Source of the DNA: Dactylorhiza incarnata | Lineage: Eukaryota > Streptophyta > Magnoliopsida > Asparagales > Orchidaceae | Assembly: GCA_033032865.1 (NCBI GenBank) | Contig: JAWHQI010000028.1 | Span: 8,141,001-8,205,000 of the forward strand | Reading direction: 5' to 3' | Length of the DNA: 64,000 nucleotides | Shown: piece after piece, positions 21,802 through 33,249 of the stretch | Layout of the letters: the number at the start of each line of letters is the position of its first letter | How positions within the stretch are numbered: the stretch's first letter is position 1 | Program-made: the position numbers and the translations under genes | The notes under the pieces: model-generated | Database searches by the model: none | What the model saw: the letters and a program-made list of their open reading frames with translations, nothing else | Told to the model about the DNA's origin: nothing

Positions 21802-22620
21802 TAGCAATCCAGGCTGGAGGCCGTGGATGAGGTCGTGGAGTTTGAAGTCACCACTCGGCTTGGGGTGGCGGAAAAGGTCTGAGTCAGCGGAGAGCTCAGT
21901 TCGGAGGAGCAGGCCGAGATCCTGGCCTGCGTACAGAAGAACGTGGACGTCTTTGCATGGAGCGTTGCGGAGATGCCTGGGATCGATGCGGATGTGGCTT
22001 TCCACCGCCTCAACCTCGACCCTGGCACCCGCCCCATCCGCCAAAAGAAAAGGGCCACGACAGACAAGCTGGAGGGACCAATCCGCGAGGAGGTGAAAAA
22101 GCTCATACAAGCAAGTTTTGTATCAGAGATCCAGTATCCAGGCTGGGTCTCCACTGTAGTCATGGTGAAGAAGGGAGGAGGTAAGTGGCGTATGTGTATC
22201 AACTTTTCACTTCTTAATAAATCATGCCCGAAAGATTGCTACCCCCTGCCCAGAATCGACGCGCTGGTTGACACAGCCGTTGGTTTTTCTGTAATGTCTT
22301 TCTTAGATGCTTTTTCAGGTTACCATCAAATCCGCATGCACCCCCCAGACATCAAAGATGTCTCTTTTATCATGGGGGACGGATGCTACTGTTATAAGAA
22401 GATGCCCTTTGGGCTCAAGAATGCAGGTGCCACTTATCAAAGAATGATGGATCGGGTCTTTTGAGAACAAAGGGGAAGGAACTTGGAGGTCTATGTCGAT
22501 GACCTCGTGGTAAAGAGTCGGGACCTCGGGTCTCACCTCCGAGACCTTGAGGAGACATTCGGGACCCTGCAGAAGTATATGATGAAACTCAACCCCTTGA
22601 AGTGTGTCTTCGGGGCTAGC
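21802..22620 (+). pseudogene. Gypsy-G1 reverse transcriptase
   Basis: Domains in order: HRLNLDPGTRPIRQKKR, EEVKKLIQASFVSEIQYP, WVSTVVMVKKGGGKWRMC, NKSCPKDCYPLPRID, FLDAFSGYHQIRM, KKMPFGLKNAGATYQRMMD and the catalytic YVDDLVVKS at about 22492-22518. It copies genomic RNA to cDNA. A TGA at 22462-22464 falls between the palm motifs and the YVDD, and a frameshift at ~22610 leads to the RNase H frame. An additional TGA occurs near 21879. Confidence 0.9.
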
Positions 22621-23640
22621 CCCGGCAGGGGTGGAGCCGAACCCGGACAAGGTCAAGGAGATAATGGAGTTGGGGTCGCCGAGAAGCCCGAAGGAGGTCC
22701 AAAGCCTCACGGGGAAGTTGGTCGGACTCAGCAGGTTTCTCTCCAAGGCGGGAGAGAAATGCGTGCCCTTCTTTAAGGCGCTAAGGGGCAACAAAAAATT
22801 CGAATGGACTTCAGAATGCGAGGGAGCCTTCCAAGCCTTAAAAGAACAGCTCACCCAAACCCCCCTACTTCAAGGGCCGAGGTCAAGAGAAGACCTATCC
22901 CTATACCTGGGAGTAGGACTTGAAGCGGTGAGTTCAGTATTGATCCGTGAGGAAGGAAGAAAGCAGTTCCACATCTATTATGTCAGCCGAGTACTGAAAA
23001 AGGCGCAGCTCCGGTATCCAATCTTGGAGAAGCTGGCTCGGAGACTCCGGCCCTATTTCCAGGCACATTCAATCAAAGTAGTAACAGACCACCTGCTTCG
23101 CAAGGTCATGGAAGGGGTGGAGCACTCGGGAAGATTGGCAAAGTGGTCCGTGGAGCTAAGCGAGTTCGATATTTCGTTCGTACCCAGAACGTCAATCAAG
23201 GCCCAAGCAGTGGCCGACTTCATGGCCGACTATACGACTGAGATGGGGGAACATGAATCGCCTCCCCCAGTGGCATGGAGGATGTTGGTGGACGGTGCCT
23301 CAGGGAAGCACTCCTATGGAGGGGGAATCATCCTAGTGAGTCCCCAAGGGACAAAGATCGAACAAGCCTTAAACATTCATTTTCCCATTACCAACAACCA
23401 AGCGGAGTATGAGGCGGTAATAGCAGGCCTGCGGTTAGCTCGAGAGCTGGGTGTGCAAGATGTGGAGGTCTCGACGGACTCCATGGTGGTAACATGCCAA
23501 GTCAAGGGAGAGTTCGAGGCAAAGGACCCGACCCTCCTGCGGTACTTGGAGAAGGTCAAGGGAGCCATTGGGCAATTCCACACTTTCTCCATCAAACACG
23601 TGCCATGGGAAGAGAGCACCCCCCGCGAACCTCTTAGCCA
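22604..23640 (+). pseudogene. Gypsy-G1 RT connection, RNase H and archaeal-type RNase H
   Basis: Reads GKLVGLSRFLSKAGEKCVPF and FEWTSECEGAFQALKEQL, then the first RNase H remnant (YYVSRVLKKAQLRYPILEKLARRLRPYFQ). The usual hydrophobic residues between EKLA and RRLRPYF are missing, so this RNase H is deleted in part. From about 23277 a second RNase H follows: MLVDGASGKHSYGGGIIL (Asp), ITNNQAEYEAVIAGLRL (Glu) and VEVSTDSMVV (Asp). This archaeal-type RNase H is diagnostic of the Tat branch. It ends at KHVPWEES before another frame change. Confidence 0.9.
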
Positions 23641-24986
23641 AGTTCGGTCCTCGAGCAGGAGGGACGGTTTCAGAACTCTTCCGGCCCTCCATCGAGGAAG
23701 GGGAACTGATGGAGGTGGATCAGCGAGTCTCGTGGATGGATCCCTTCATCTCTTTCCTATCATCAGGGAAGTTCCCTGAAGGAGACATAGACAAGCGACC
23801 CTTCAGGTATAAGTCGGCTTATTACTCTTTGCATGCTGGAGGGCTATACTGGAAGACTCTCTCGGGACTCCTGGCCCGTTGCGTTTCAGAGGAGGAGGTT
23901 CCAAGAGTCCTAGAAGAAATTCACTCCGGGGAGTGTGGGAGTCACTCTGGGAGCCAAACCCTGTAAGGGAGGGTGTTGAGGCAAGGCTATTTCTGGCCCA
24001 CCCTCAGCAAGGAAGCGGCGGAGTTCGCAAGGAGGTGTTCAAAGTGTCAGCTCTATGCTCCACACCAACTCCTCCCATCTTAGAGGCTCTGAACCATCAC
24101 CGCCCCTAGCCCTTCACCATATGGGGGGTTGGACCTAGTTGGCCCTTTCCCCCAAGCTAGTGGCCAAAGAAGGTTCTTGCTGGTCATGATCGATTACTTT
24201 TCCAAGTGGGTAGAAGTGAAGGCGCTCGCCAAGGTAACATCTCAAGTTGTAAGGAATTTTGTATGGGGAAAAATAATTTGCAGGCACGGGCTCCCCCTGG
24301 CTATAGTAACGGACAATGGGCCGCAATTCGTTAGAGAGGAATTCGTTAGCTTCTGCACCCAGCTTGGCATTGACCTCAAGTTCGCATCGGTTCACCACCC
24401 AAGAAGCAACGGGCAGGTGGAGGCGGCAAATAAGGTAATCGTCAACCTACTAAAGAAGAAGATGGAAAACCTCCAAGGAAACTGGGTAGAGCAACTACCA
24501 TCCGTTCTCTGGGCCCTGAGGAATACCCCTAACACCGCCACCGGGGAGAGCCCGTTCAAACTTTCCCATGGATCTGAAGCAGTCCTTCCCATCGAGTTTG
24601 AAGTAAAGACCCCCAGGGTGATCGTCGCAGGTGAAGGGGATGAAGAGTGGCTGGTAGCCAACGATGAAGGACAAAGGCTATCCTTAGATCTGGTGGAGGA
24701 ACTCTGGGACCAGGCCACAATCAGGCAGGAAGAAATCAAGCGACGAATGGCCCGATATTTTTACAAGCACATCCGAGTAAGACACTTCGAAAAAGGAGAC
24801 TTAGTGCTAAAGAAGGTCGACGCAGCCGGGAGAGGAGCCGCGGTTGGCAAGCTAGAGCCCAATTGGGAAGGACCATACATTGTAAGTGAAGTGCTTAGGT
24901 CAGGGGGATACCACCTCCGGAATGTGGAGGGGGTACCTCTTGGCCGAGCCAGGAGTGGAGATGACTTAAAAAGGTTTTATCCTTAG
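23641..24986 (+). pseudogene. Gypsy-G1 integrase
   Basis: The N-terminal HHCC zinc region is split by frame changes (HSGECGSHSGSQTL, then RQGYFWPTLSKEAAEFARRC and CSKCQLYAPHQ at 23950-24080). From 24129 the rest is open: LDLVGPFPQASGQRRFLLVM (first Asp), AIVTDNGPQFVREEF (second Asp) and HPRSNGQVEAANKVIVNLLK (Glu). LRNTPNTATGESPFKLSHG and a C-terminal domain with FEKGDLVLKKVDAAG and NWEGPYIVSEVLRSGGYHL follow. The catalytic triad is intact. Tat elements normally lack a chromodomain and none is seen. Confidence 0.92.
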
Positions 24987-25052
24987 TCATTTTTTATATA
25001 GATAATTTCCCATATTTGCTACTCAACAGATGCATTTTGGAGCAATCCTTTG

Positions 25053-25502
25053 GCAGGTCTCAAAGAGCATTGGTGCTGGAATGCCCCAGATCGATTCCGC
25101 TCCCGGGCTCTCACTAGACGGGGGGTTCAGGTTGATCTCTGGAGAGGCTGGCAAGGTGACAAGTATTGGTGCTGGAATGCCCCAGATCGATTCCGCTCTC
25201 GGGCTCTCACTAGACGGGGGGTTCAGGTTGATCTCTGGAGTGGCTGGCAAGGTGACACGTATTGGCGTTGGAATGCCCCAGATCGATTCTGCTCTCGGGC
25301 TCTCGCTAGACGGGGGGTTCAGGTTGATCTCTGGAGAGGCTGGCAAGTTGACAAGTATTGGTGCTGGAAGGCCCCAGATCGATTCCGCTCCCGGGCTCTC
25401 ACTAGACGGGGGGTTCAGGTTGATATCTGGAGAGGCTGGCAAGGTGACAAGTATTGGTGCTGGAATGCCCCAGATCGATTCCGCTGCCGTGCTCTCACTA
25501 GA

Positions 25503-25535
<33 letters not shown>

Positions 25536-25960
25536 CAGGTTGATCTCTGGAGAGGCTAGCAAGGTCATAAGTATTGGCGCTGGAATGACCCAGATCGATT
25601 CCGCTCCCGGGCTCTCACTAGATGGGGTTTCAGGTTGATCTCTGGATAGGCTGGCAAGGTGACAAGTATTGGTGCTGGAATGCCCCAGATCGATTCCGCT
25701 CCCGGGCTCTCACTAGATGGGGGGTTCAGGTTGATCTCTGGAGAGGCTGGCAAGGTGACAAGTATTGGAGCTGGAATGCCCCAGATCGATTCCGCTCCCG
25801 GGCTCTCACTAGACGGGGGGTTCAGGTTGATCTCTGGAGAGGCTGGCAAGGTGACAAGTATTGGTGTTGGAATGCCCCAGATCGATTCCTCTCCCGGGCT
25901 CTCACTATACGGGGGGTTCAGGTTGATCTCTGGAGAGGCTGGCAGGATGACAAGTCTTTA
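25053..25960. repeat. 96-bp tandem repeat array in the Gypsy-G1 3' region
   Basis: Nine to ten head-to-tail units, with GGTGACAAGTATTGGTGCTG recurring at 25155, 25251, 25347, 25443, about 25563, 25659, 25754 and 25850. The period is 96 bp apart from one unit enlarged by a 30-base G-run (25504-25533) and one shortened by a base. All frames stay open because 96 is divisible by three; I do not regard this as coding. Arrays like this in Tat/Ogre 3' regions are a known source of satellite DNA. Confidence 0.93.
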
Positions 25961-26455
25961 TATTGGAATACTCCTTCTCGCTCGGCGGGCCTGCTCGCTC
26001 GACAAAGAGAGGTTTCACACGATAGTATGCGAGTGGTGAGAATCAATCCTATGCGATCCAGAGCATCCAGTGCTCGGCAGAAAGGTCGTCGGCACCGGGT
26101 AACAGGCGAGCTCTCGCCAAAAAGAAAAATACCCTGCGAAACCTAGAGAAAATACGCATACCTAAAAGGGTAGTAATCCTAAGGCAAACGGCGAAAGGCC
26201 CGGGCAGCCAAAGTGTCCTATGCATATCTATTCAATGACGTGCGACGCGAGAATGACCATCGCGAGAATAACCTCCGCGAAGGAAGATATCGAGATAAGC
26301 GAGGACGAGACATTCAACACGTGAAAATAACAAAACAAATAAGGGAAAGCACAATGAACGAAGCGAAATTTGCATTCTACATTCATAGTTCGGTTACAAT
26401 CTTCGGCGATCTCGCCGATCAAAAATTACAACAAAAAGGGGAAGGGCGGCGAGCT
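25961..26455. other. Spacer between the array and the antisense gene
   Basis: About 500 bp with many GCGA words typical of this element. No frame or site that I can support. It lies 3' of antisense gene 1 and may hold its polyadenylation region. Confidence 0.5.
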
Positions 26456-28427
26456 TCACGAACCGCTCGCAGATCCTTCTTCGTCATCACTGTCCTTCAC
26501 TGGCGGAAGAGGGAGGAAGAGCTCCGGGATGATGTCTTCCAGAGTCATGTCGACCGCATTATCGGCCAAGAGGCCGGCAGCCTTCATCATCGAGAAGATG
26601 TAGCGAGCTGACTCTGTAGACTCCAAGCGGACTTCTTCGTCTCGCGCTCGCCGGTCTTCCTTCAAACGGCGAGGTGAGGGGGGAACGACGACGCGAGTGA
26701 GGTCATAGTTTAGGGCTTTCAACCCAGCCACCTCGCCCTCCAAGTCCTTGATGTGAGCGTCGGCTCTACCGGCGGCCTCGACATCCTGCAAGTAAGTTCA
26801 ATCAGAGAAGCAAAACGGCCAAAAGAAGGGAAGATGAGGAAGTCTAAGTAACTCACCATGCTGCCCTCCACGGCGAGCAGCTTCTCTTTCAGCTGCGTGT
26901 TCTCGGCAAGGAGCCTCTGATAGGCCATCACGAGCTCCACGTTCTGAAGCTCCATCTGTATGCAGCGCCTCCCCATCATATGGCCGAGCTCGGCAGAGCG
27001 CAACTGCGACCTCGCGCTCTCGAAAGCGAGGGTTCTCCCAGTCTCATCCTTATAAGACCCCGCATCCTCGCGACCATAAAGAGAGAACACGAGGTCAAAG
27101 GCGTGACCACTAATGGTCTCCTTCTCCACCCAGGAGGGGAGGATGGAGGAGATATCCACACTGTTTGTCTCCGACTTCCAATTGACAAGGAGTTCGCCAG
27201 TCTCGTCCTGGCGCCTCTGGCCGAGGCCGAAGTTGTAGTGGTTTACCGGGATGGGGAGGACGGAGGTTCTAGCCGCCTCCTGGTAGGGCTCGTCATCCTC
27301 ACCCCCCGCAGAGAGGCCGGTGAGGTCGAACTCGTCAAAGGCGACCTCGCGGGGCTCCTTTCCCTTCGAGGGAGCGAGCGAGACCCCGCTCTTCTTGCTC
27401 TTCTTCTTTGGCGGAGATTTCAAAGGGGCGGCGTGACTACCAGAAGCTCCCGATCTCTTGCGAGAAGAGGGCTCACCTGGAATGACGGCGCCTCGGCAAG
27501 CTTCTGCCCCCATGGTAGCGAGAGCCATGGTAGCGTCGGTTTTTTGGTTGCTCGCGTAGGGGGGATGGAGGGGCAGATCCCGCTCGCCTAGAAATAAACA
27601 TTAAAATTTTGATAAGTACGATATGGTAGGGAATAAAGTCGTAGGTGTAAAGCGAGATCTTTACCTTCCCCGGCGAGAACCGGAGGCAGCGAATCGAGAT
27701 TGCGGCGGAGATAGACGACCTCGAAGTTCTTCTTGCAGAAGAACTGATGGAGGAGGGCGTCATGGCCGTCGAGGGCGGTGGGCCGGTAGGTGGTCTCGCT
27801 ATGTTGAACTGGCGAGAGGGGAATGTTGCCGAAGTTCCCCTTAACGACGAGGAACTTCTGGGCCCAGAAGTGGGCCTTGTTGACCGTCTCGTCAACCTTA
27901 GGACCCGTTCCCACGAAGTAGGCCGTCCCATATTTGTAGGCGCGGAACGAGAACAGCTTCCGGAAGACCGGGAGGCTGAACTCGATGCGCTCCTCGCGAA
28001 GGTAACAGGCGAAGGCTGTAACCACCTCCATGGCATTAGGTGTGAGCTGGCCTGGAACAACGCCATAGTGCTTGAGCACCTGACAAGCAACGAGGACATG
28101 ATTAGTCCACATGACGAGCGAGACTCGAGTTGCAGAAAATAGGAAGTAAGCGAGACCGATTATTACCTGGCGAACTTCCGACCATAGGGGAAGGCGCAGA
28201 CCGACCCCGAAATGGGCGGTGGGAATGGACAACTCGTCAACTAGCGGGTCGTTGATCACGTCGTCCTCGCTAGGACGGCGTGCCTCGAATGGAGGGGTGA
28301 CATAGTCGGCGACTGCGCTGAAGTTCTCCTCATCGGTCAGATTGCAGTTGAAGAAGCTATGCTCGGCGAAAGCCTTCGCGATCTATCGCCGACCCTTTGA
28401 CTCAGCGTCGCCGCCCAATCTAGTAAC
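26456..28427 (-). pseudogene. Antisense gene 1 of Gypsy-G1 (gypsy-type transposon protein family), four exons
   Basis: Exons inferred at 28427-28167, 28079-27665, 27587-26857 and 26785-26456. The introns are 87, 77 and 71 bp, each GT...AG, and each join keeps the frame. The spliced N-terminal half reads WSEVRQVLKHYGVVPGQLTP and EFSLPVFRKLFSFRAYKYG, resembling the 'putative gypsy type transposon' domain (Pfam Transposase_28) known from extra ORFs of plant Gypsy elements. The middle has a basic KKKSKKSG patch; the C-terminal half looks coiled-coil (LLAENTQLKEKLLAVEGSM, HIKDLEGEVAGLKALN) and ends in an acidic tail. A TAG at 28385-28383 and no clear start ATG suggest decay. Function unknown. Confidence 0.7.
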
Positions 28428-28532
28428 CTGCGAGAAAGGAAGAAAAGCAAGAACAGGAAGGAGCGAGAGCTCTGAAACAGGGGAGGAAGAAGGTTGAGAG
28501 TAAATGCGGTGGTTGGCTCAGTTATGGCCGCC

Positions 28533-28540
28533 TATTTATA
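28533..28540 (-). promoter_or_regulatory. TATA box for antisense gene 1
   Basis: GCTATAAATAGGCGG on the minus strand, about 105 bp upstream of the first exon that I can place. A pyrimidine-rich stretch ending in a splice-acceptor-like TTTCTCGCAG (ends 28428) lies between, so a leader intron is likely. Confidence 0.6.
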
Positions 28541-28877
28541 GCCAAAGCAAAATGTCGGGAAGAAGTCCAAGCGACGGCAGACGCTGATATCAGCAAAAAC
28601 ATCACATCATGTACGCCGGCGAGAGAGACCTGCGGGGTTAGTGCAAACAACATTTCCGCGGGATACGTTTAGCGAGAACAGAGGGTCCTCGCGAGCACAA
28701 TATAACATAAAAGTAAAATAGATTTATTGGCAGCGAGCGAGAAACCATAAAAGATAGTGATACTTATTGTCAAAAGAAATAAAAGCCAGCATGAGTGGCG
28801 AATATGCGAGTCACGAGACGTAGTGAGATTGTTCAAAAATAACGACAACAGTGTCAAATAATTTCACGATATAACAG
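28541..28877. other. Intergenic spacer between the two antisense genes
   Basis: About 340 bp without a supportable frame. It lies upstream of the antisense gene 1 TATA box and downstream of the antisense gene 2 stop, so it should hold the gene 2 terminator and the gene 1 upstream promoter. Confidence 0.5.
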
Positions 28878-30056
28878 TTAGCGAGAATCGTGGGGTAGCC
28901 ATTTCCACCGCCCCCCACCCCGCGACCCGGACCTCGGCGGTACCCTAGAATTATAATAGTCCTCTGCCAAACAACCCTCCCGGTCCATGAGGTAGGCATA
29001 GTCTCTCATCCTCACTATGTGCACCTCCGGCGTCGTGGCGTTCTCGTCCTGATCGCGCTGTCTCGCTTGCCGGAGCCTCGCACATTCTTCCATTAGGACC
29101 GCGTGCCTATCCTCGGCGGCTTCTCTGTCCCGTCTCCCCTGCATGTTGAGGTCCATTAGCATTCGCCCATGTTTCCTCAGTAACTCCGCGGCTCGCTGTT
29201 TCATCATCTCGGGATCTCGCGGATCCCCTAAGAATTCCTCCACCTGGTCAGGAAGGGGGGACATCTCGTCGTCGCCCAGTTCGGAATCGGTATGCGAATT
29301 TTCGGTATTGTCTGCAAGATATTACAAAGAGATTAGACGGCGAGCGTGAGTTCGCGCAGGGTTTCGGTGAGGTCAGAATGCTTACCAAGAGGGGGGCGAG
29401 AAGTCGAAGGACGGCCCTGGAACACGTTACCATAGTGAGGGTATAGAGATTTGCCCAGGCCGGCAGGGTAGGCTGCGCTGTCGGTCAGGGGATTCTTTGG
29501 CGGCGCGGAGCCACCGGTCTCCTCGCTCGTCAGGATCTGGAATCCGGGCTTATCTATGATTTTGTCTAGAGGAGGCGGAGGCGGAGATGGAGGCTGCTAC
29601 GCCTGGCGGGCCGGGGAATTCAGGGGCGAGACTGTAAGAAATGAGGAACGGAGGTCATATATAGTTGACAAGAAACATTTCGGTACGCGAGATTAAGATC
29701 ATACCGGTGACATTTTTCCCAGCGAGGTTCATATCCGCCTGCGGACTCTTGCGAGACCCCTCAGCGGGTTCTCCAACGTTCTCTCTCGGCAAAGCATCCT
29801 GCGAGTAGAAATGAATGACAAGCAATTTATTGACGTGAACTAGAGTAGCTAATACCTTCTCATGGTGGCGATCGTCCGGGGAGGAATCCAGCATCACGGA
29901 GTCGTCTCCGGTGCGACGAGCCGCCTTCGCCTTCTTGACTTTCGGCGATTGGGCGGGGGGCGGCCGGTTCATCCAGGCGGGGACCCTGGTCGTGGAGGGT
30001 AGCCCTCCATCTCTCATCACCCTCAGGCGAGCCTCGGCTTCTTCGGAAATAGGCAT
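28878..30056 (-). pseudogene. Antisense gene 2 of Gypsy-G1, four exons
   Basis: Start ATG at 30056 (MPISEEAEARLRVMRDGGLP). Exons inferred at 30056-29856, 29798-29705, 29631-29386 and 29312-28878; the introns are 57, 73 and 73 bp with GT...AG ends (3' ends CTCGCAG, TTCTTACAG, ATCTTGCAG). The protein is basic and proline-rich at first (RPPPAQSPKVKKAKAARR), then acidic (DSELGDDE), then a likely coiled coil (MKQRAAELLRKHGRMLMDLN, ECARLRQARQRDQDE) and a Gly/Arg-rich tail. A TAG at 29599-29597 interrupts exon 3. I recognise no family for it. It is separate from gene 1 because it has its own stop and its own TATA box. Confidence 0.62.
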
Positions 30057-30131
30057 CCCCAGGCAGCTACAGTATCTGGCAAAGGGAGAGGAAGGGAAGT
30101 AGTAGCGCACGCCACTGGAGACTCAGGACGA

Positions 30132-30139
30132 TATTTATA
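30132..30139 (-). promoter_or_regulatory. TATA box for antisense gene 2
   Basis: GCTATAAATATCG on the minus strand, 76 bp upstream of the ATG at 30056, a normal spacing for a plant core promoter. It lies just inside the element, ~115 bp from the 3' LTR start. Confidence 0.65.
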
Positions 30140-30253
30140 GCCCACATGGTGGGTCCCACCACAGATTCCCGACAGGTCATCAAGGAGCGGGCGAATACCA
30201 GGGGTTGGATGACTCTTCGCGAGAACAAATGTCCTCACGAAGAGCCGGGATTG

Positions 30254-31245
30254 TGTACAACCCCGATATTCGCCAGGCAAGGAGATGGTCTACAGAAGGT
30301 AGTAAACGGAGCTCGCCGAAGGGAGAGCGAGAAGGGTCGGCGAGACAAGCGCTCGCGGGTGTGTTCGTCGAACTTCCCCGGCCTCGTCGACCATACCCCT
30401 GTTCGGCGAAACCATCTGAAGTCGACGAAATGTTCTATGCTCATTGAAGCCAAAGGGACGGTCTCGCAACAGGAGTTGCGAAATCCAGACCTCGGCAGAT
30501 ATCTTCAGGGGACTAGCCAGACGAGGGCTGACAAACCAATACCTCGCAGGCCGCTGGTAGGAGAGACCTATGTCCAGTAAGGTGTCCAGCGAAATATGTT
30601 CAGTAGGCGGCAAAATCAGAAGACGGTCCCGCCGGAAGGCTCGCGAGATCAGACCTCGGCCGATACCGCCAGGAGGAGGCCAGCGAGGTCCTCGCAGGGC
30701 GATCGCCTAAGAGAGGCATTGCGAGTAGGGCTCGCGAGGAGGCCCGCGAGAACATAAGATCTCGCAGGAAGGTTCTCACAGCCCCTTGCCCATAAGTCAA
30801 TAGGGTCAAATTACCCTTTTACCCTTGGTGGTCTGCCTTTAGCCTCTCCAAACAGCGGAGTTTGGCTGTTAGCAGACCCATTTGGGGTGCGGATAGCAAA
30901 ATCAAAAAGCAGAATCCTGCTATTCGCAGGCCGGACCAAAAAATCTATAAATAGGACCTTAAGGGCACCTTTGGAGAGGACTTCACTTCAGCTTCTCTCT
31001 CCTCAGGCTTTCTTTGGTTAGCATTTCCAAAGCTCTCCAAGGTGCCCGAGTCTCAGCTTTGGCTCAGGAGGGGAAGCGCTCAACGATCTTCCGGGTTAGT
31101 GGAGGGACATCCTCGCTGCGACTAAGGCCTTAGTCATTTTCTTAGTTTTCCGTCTGTCTTCTCTGAGGGATCAGTAAGGGCTAGCCGCCCCTCATTCTGG
31201 TGAGGGCCCCGAGATCCACAAGAGACCGAGAAACCGGTTTCAATA
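30254..31245 (+). repeat. 3' LTR of Gypsy-G1
   Basis: 992 bp, TGTACAACCCC to GGTTTCAATA (CAACA in the 5' copy). It matches 12431-13423 with scattered substitutions, by eye a few percent. TATA box at 30946-30953. Confidence 0.92.
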
Positions 31246-33249
31246 ATTATCAACCATAAAGCATTTACTGATACTTAGAGGCATGCTAAGCTTGGTTCTA
31301 CACACTTTTTACAATATAATTGATGCACATGTGATTAGATATATCAAAGCATGATAAAAACAATATTCAAAGTAGTTTGAAAAGATAAATTTCAACATTG
31401 AAGAAGGTCGAAATAATATATTAAATCATGCTCGATTTTTTACAATAAAGTTCGTACAGTTTTATGATAGTTTGAAAAAATAATTTTGTTTTAAGATTTG
31501 AACTCTTATAATTGATCTTGGACTTCCCGAGGGCTATCCTATGAGGGGTTCGCCCGGTACTAGGAGATGTGATGGGATGATAGCCCAAATCTCCCTTTCG
31601 CAAGATATATGTAAATAAAAATGTGAAGTTCAACAAATAATATTTTAATGAGTTTTATGTTTTATATTTTTGTATTTGATTTTTGTTGTTTGCATATAAA
31701 ACAAAACAAACAAATAACCACAAAAATAATTTTTTTTTGTATTTTGGCTTTTGTAATTTTGTATTTCAATTTTTCAAAAATCAATAATATGTAGATATGC
31801 AAAAATAAGTAGTACATATAAAATAACATATTTTTAGGGATTTTGCAAAAAATAAAAAATACAAAAAATCAGAGAAGTTTGCTAACGCTGGCGCTAGCGC
31901 GAGAAATAGTACATTATTTTTCAAGATTTTGGAAATTCTGATTATTGATCTTGAGTGTCCCAAGAGTAGTTTCATGCAGAAATTTCAGAATTTTTGGAGA
32001 TGTCTAGATAATGTAAATTGCATGAAACGTTAGCGATTTTTTATACGACTTGACAATGCATGATATATATTTTCTTATATCTTCATTTTGTTTTTTCTAA
32101 GGCTTATATTTATCAATATAATGTAAGTTGGAAATGATAGGAAATGTAAGTACAAGATATCATGTTCGAATAAGCCAACAAGTATGATTTAAATGATTAG
32201 CATGAAATGATGTTTATGCAAAGAATAACATGGATAAGCCCTAGATAAGAATCCAACCTGTATATCTTGGCAAACATATAAAACCTAACATAGACATAAT
32301 TATTCTTTTATGTGACAATGTTAGTATGATAAGTTTGAGATTAATGTTATGTCAAAGTATAATAGTGATTCAATTTATAGGCCTAAGATGATGTGAAGAT
32401 TCTATTTGATTTGTTCTTATTGATATCAAGATGATTCTAAGGTCTAAACTTGGAATAAATCATAATACACACATAATACACCAACCATGGTATGCAATTT
32501 ATACTTCCAATTGTCATCATATAATTCATATAAATGGGATAGAAATAGTTATTTTTAGAAGATTTTGATATGAATTATGATATATGGTTTTTAGAGAATT
32601 TTATCAAAGGACATCAATAGATCATGGTGGTGCATGTGCATTCAATATTCAATATGATGGTAAATTCTTCCAATACATTTTAGTGATTTTCTTTTTACTT
32701 ATGAATTTTGACTAAATATGTGATTTTTGATAGGTGAACAATAGTGATGGTTTAGATCAAGTTTGATATCAAGGAGTGAATCAAGGTACAATTTTTGTTT
32801 TGAAAAAGAAAAAGAACATATTGAAAATTGAGCTTTCTTTTAGATCTTGAACTTTCTTTTAGATCATGTTATTTCTCTAATTTTGTTGATGAAGGCTAAA
32901 GTGCTTAATAGCCTAATAATTTGATTTAATTAAAATAACTTATAGCAAATTTATTGTTCAATTTATATGAATACTATATGATAATTATAGGCAATAATTT
33001 TAATATTAATAGATTGGTCACCAAAATAAAATCTGACTTTGAATTTTGATCAATTTGATTTATAAACTCATTAAGCTTTTAAGAGATAAAATCATATTTC
33101 CAACAATATGTAAGATGACCATGACATGATAGCTTATAATAAGGTGAAAAACAAAGAAAATAAAAAGGAACATTAGGCATATCATTAAGTAGAGATTTTT
33201 GTAATTCATTTTGATTTATTTCTACTTCATGCAAATGAAAGATACTAGT
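31246..33249 (-). other. AT-rich internal region of Copia-C, pol missing
   Basis: Two kilobases of strongly AT-rich DNA where protease and integrase should follow gag. I found no DSG protease, DDE integrase or RT motif in any frame. Confidence 0.7.

Larger units (their letters stand above)
12431..31245 (+). mobile_element. Gypsy-G1: Tat-lineage Ty3/Gypsy element
   Basis: Two LTRs of 993 and 992 bp (12431-13423, 30254-31245) enclose gag, protease, RT, RNase H, a second archaeal-type RNase H and integrase. A long 3' region follows, with a tandem array and two antisense genes. The order and the extra RNase H define the Tat (Retand/Grande-like) branch. It lies inside Copia-C internal sequence and holds D1 in its gag. 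No clean target duplication is visible (TCATT on the left, ATTAT on the right). Confidence 0.92.

Noticed and set aside
20417..22202. Long minus-strand frames opposite Gypsy-G1 gag, protease and RT
   Set aside because: They mirror GC-rich codon use of the real plus-strand gag-pol, contain no domains and have no promoter or splice pattern, unlike the antisense genes further on.
25030..25849. Several 94-202-residue open frames on both strands over the 96-bp array
   Set aside because: A period of 96 bp keeps any stop-free frame open; the translation is a pure repeat with no domain, so it is a property of the array and not a gene.
12426..31250. Target duplication for Gypsy-G1
   Set aside because: TCATT on the left and ATTAT on the right do not match, and the LTR end is CAATA instead of CAACA; no duplication can be claimed.
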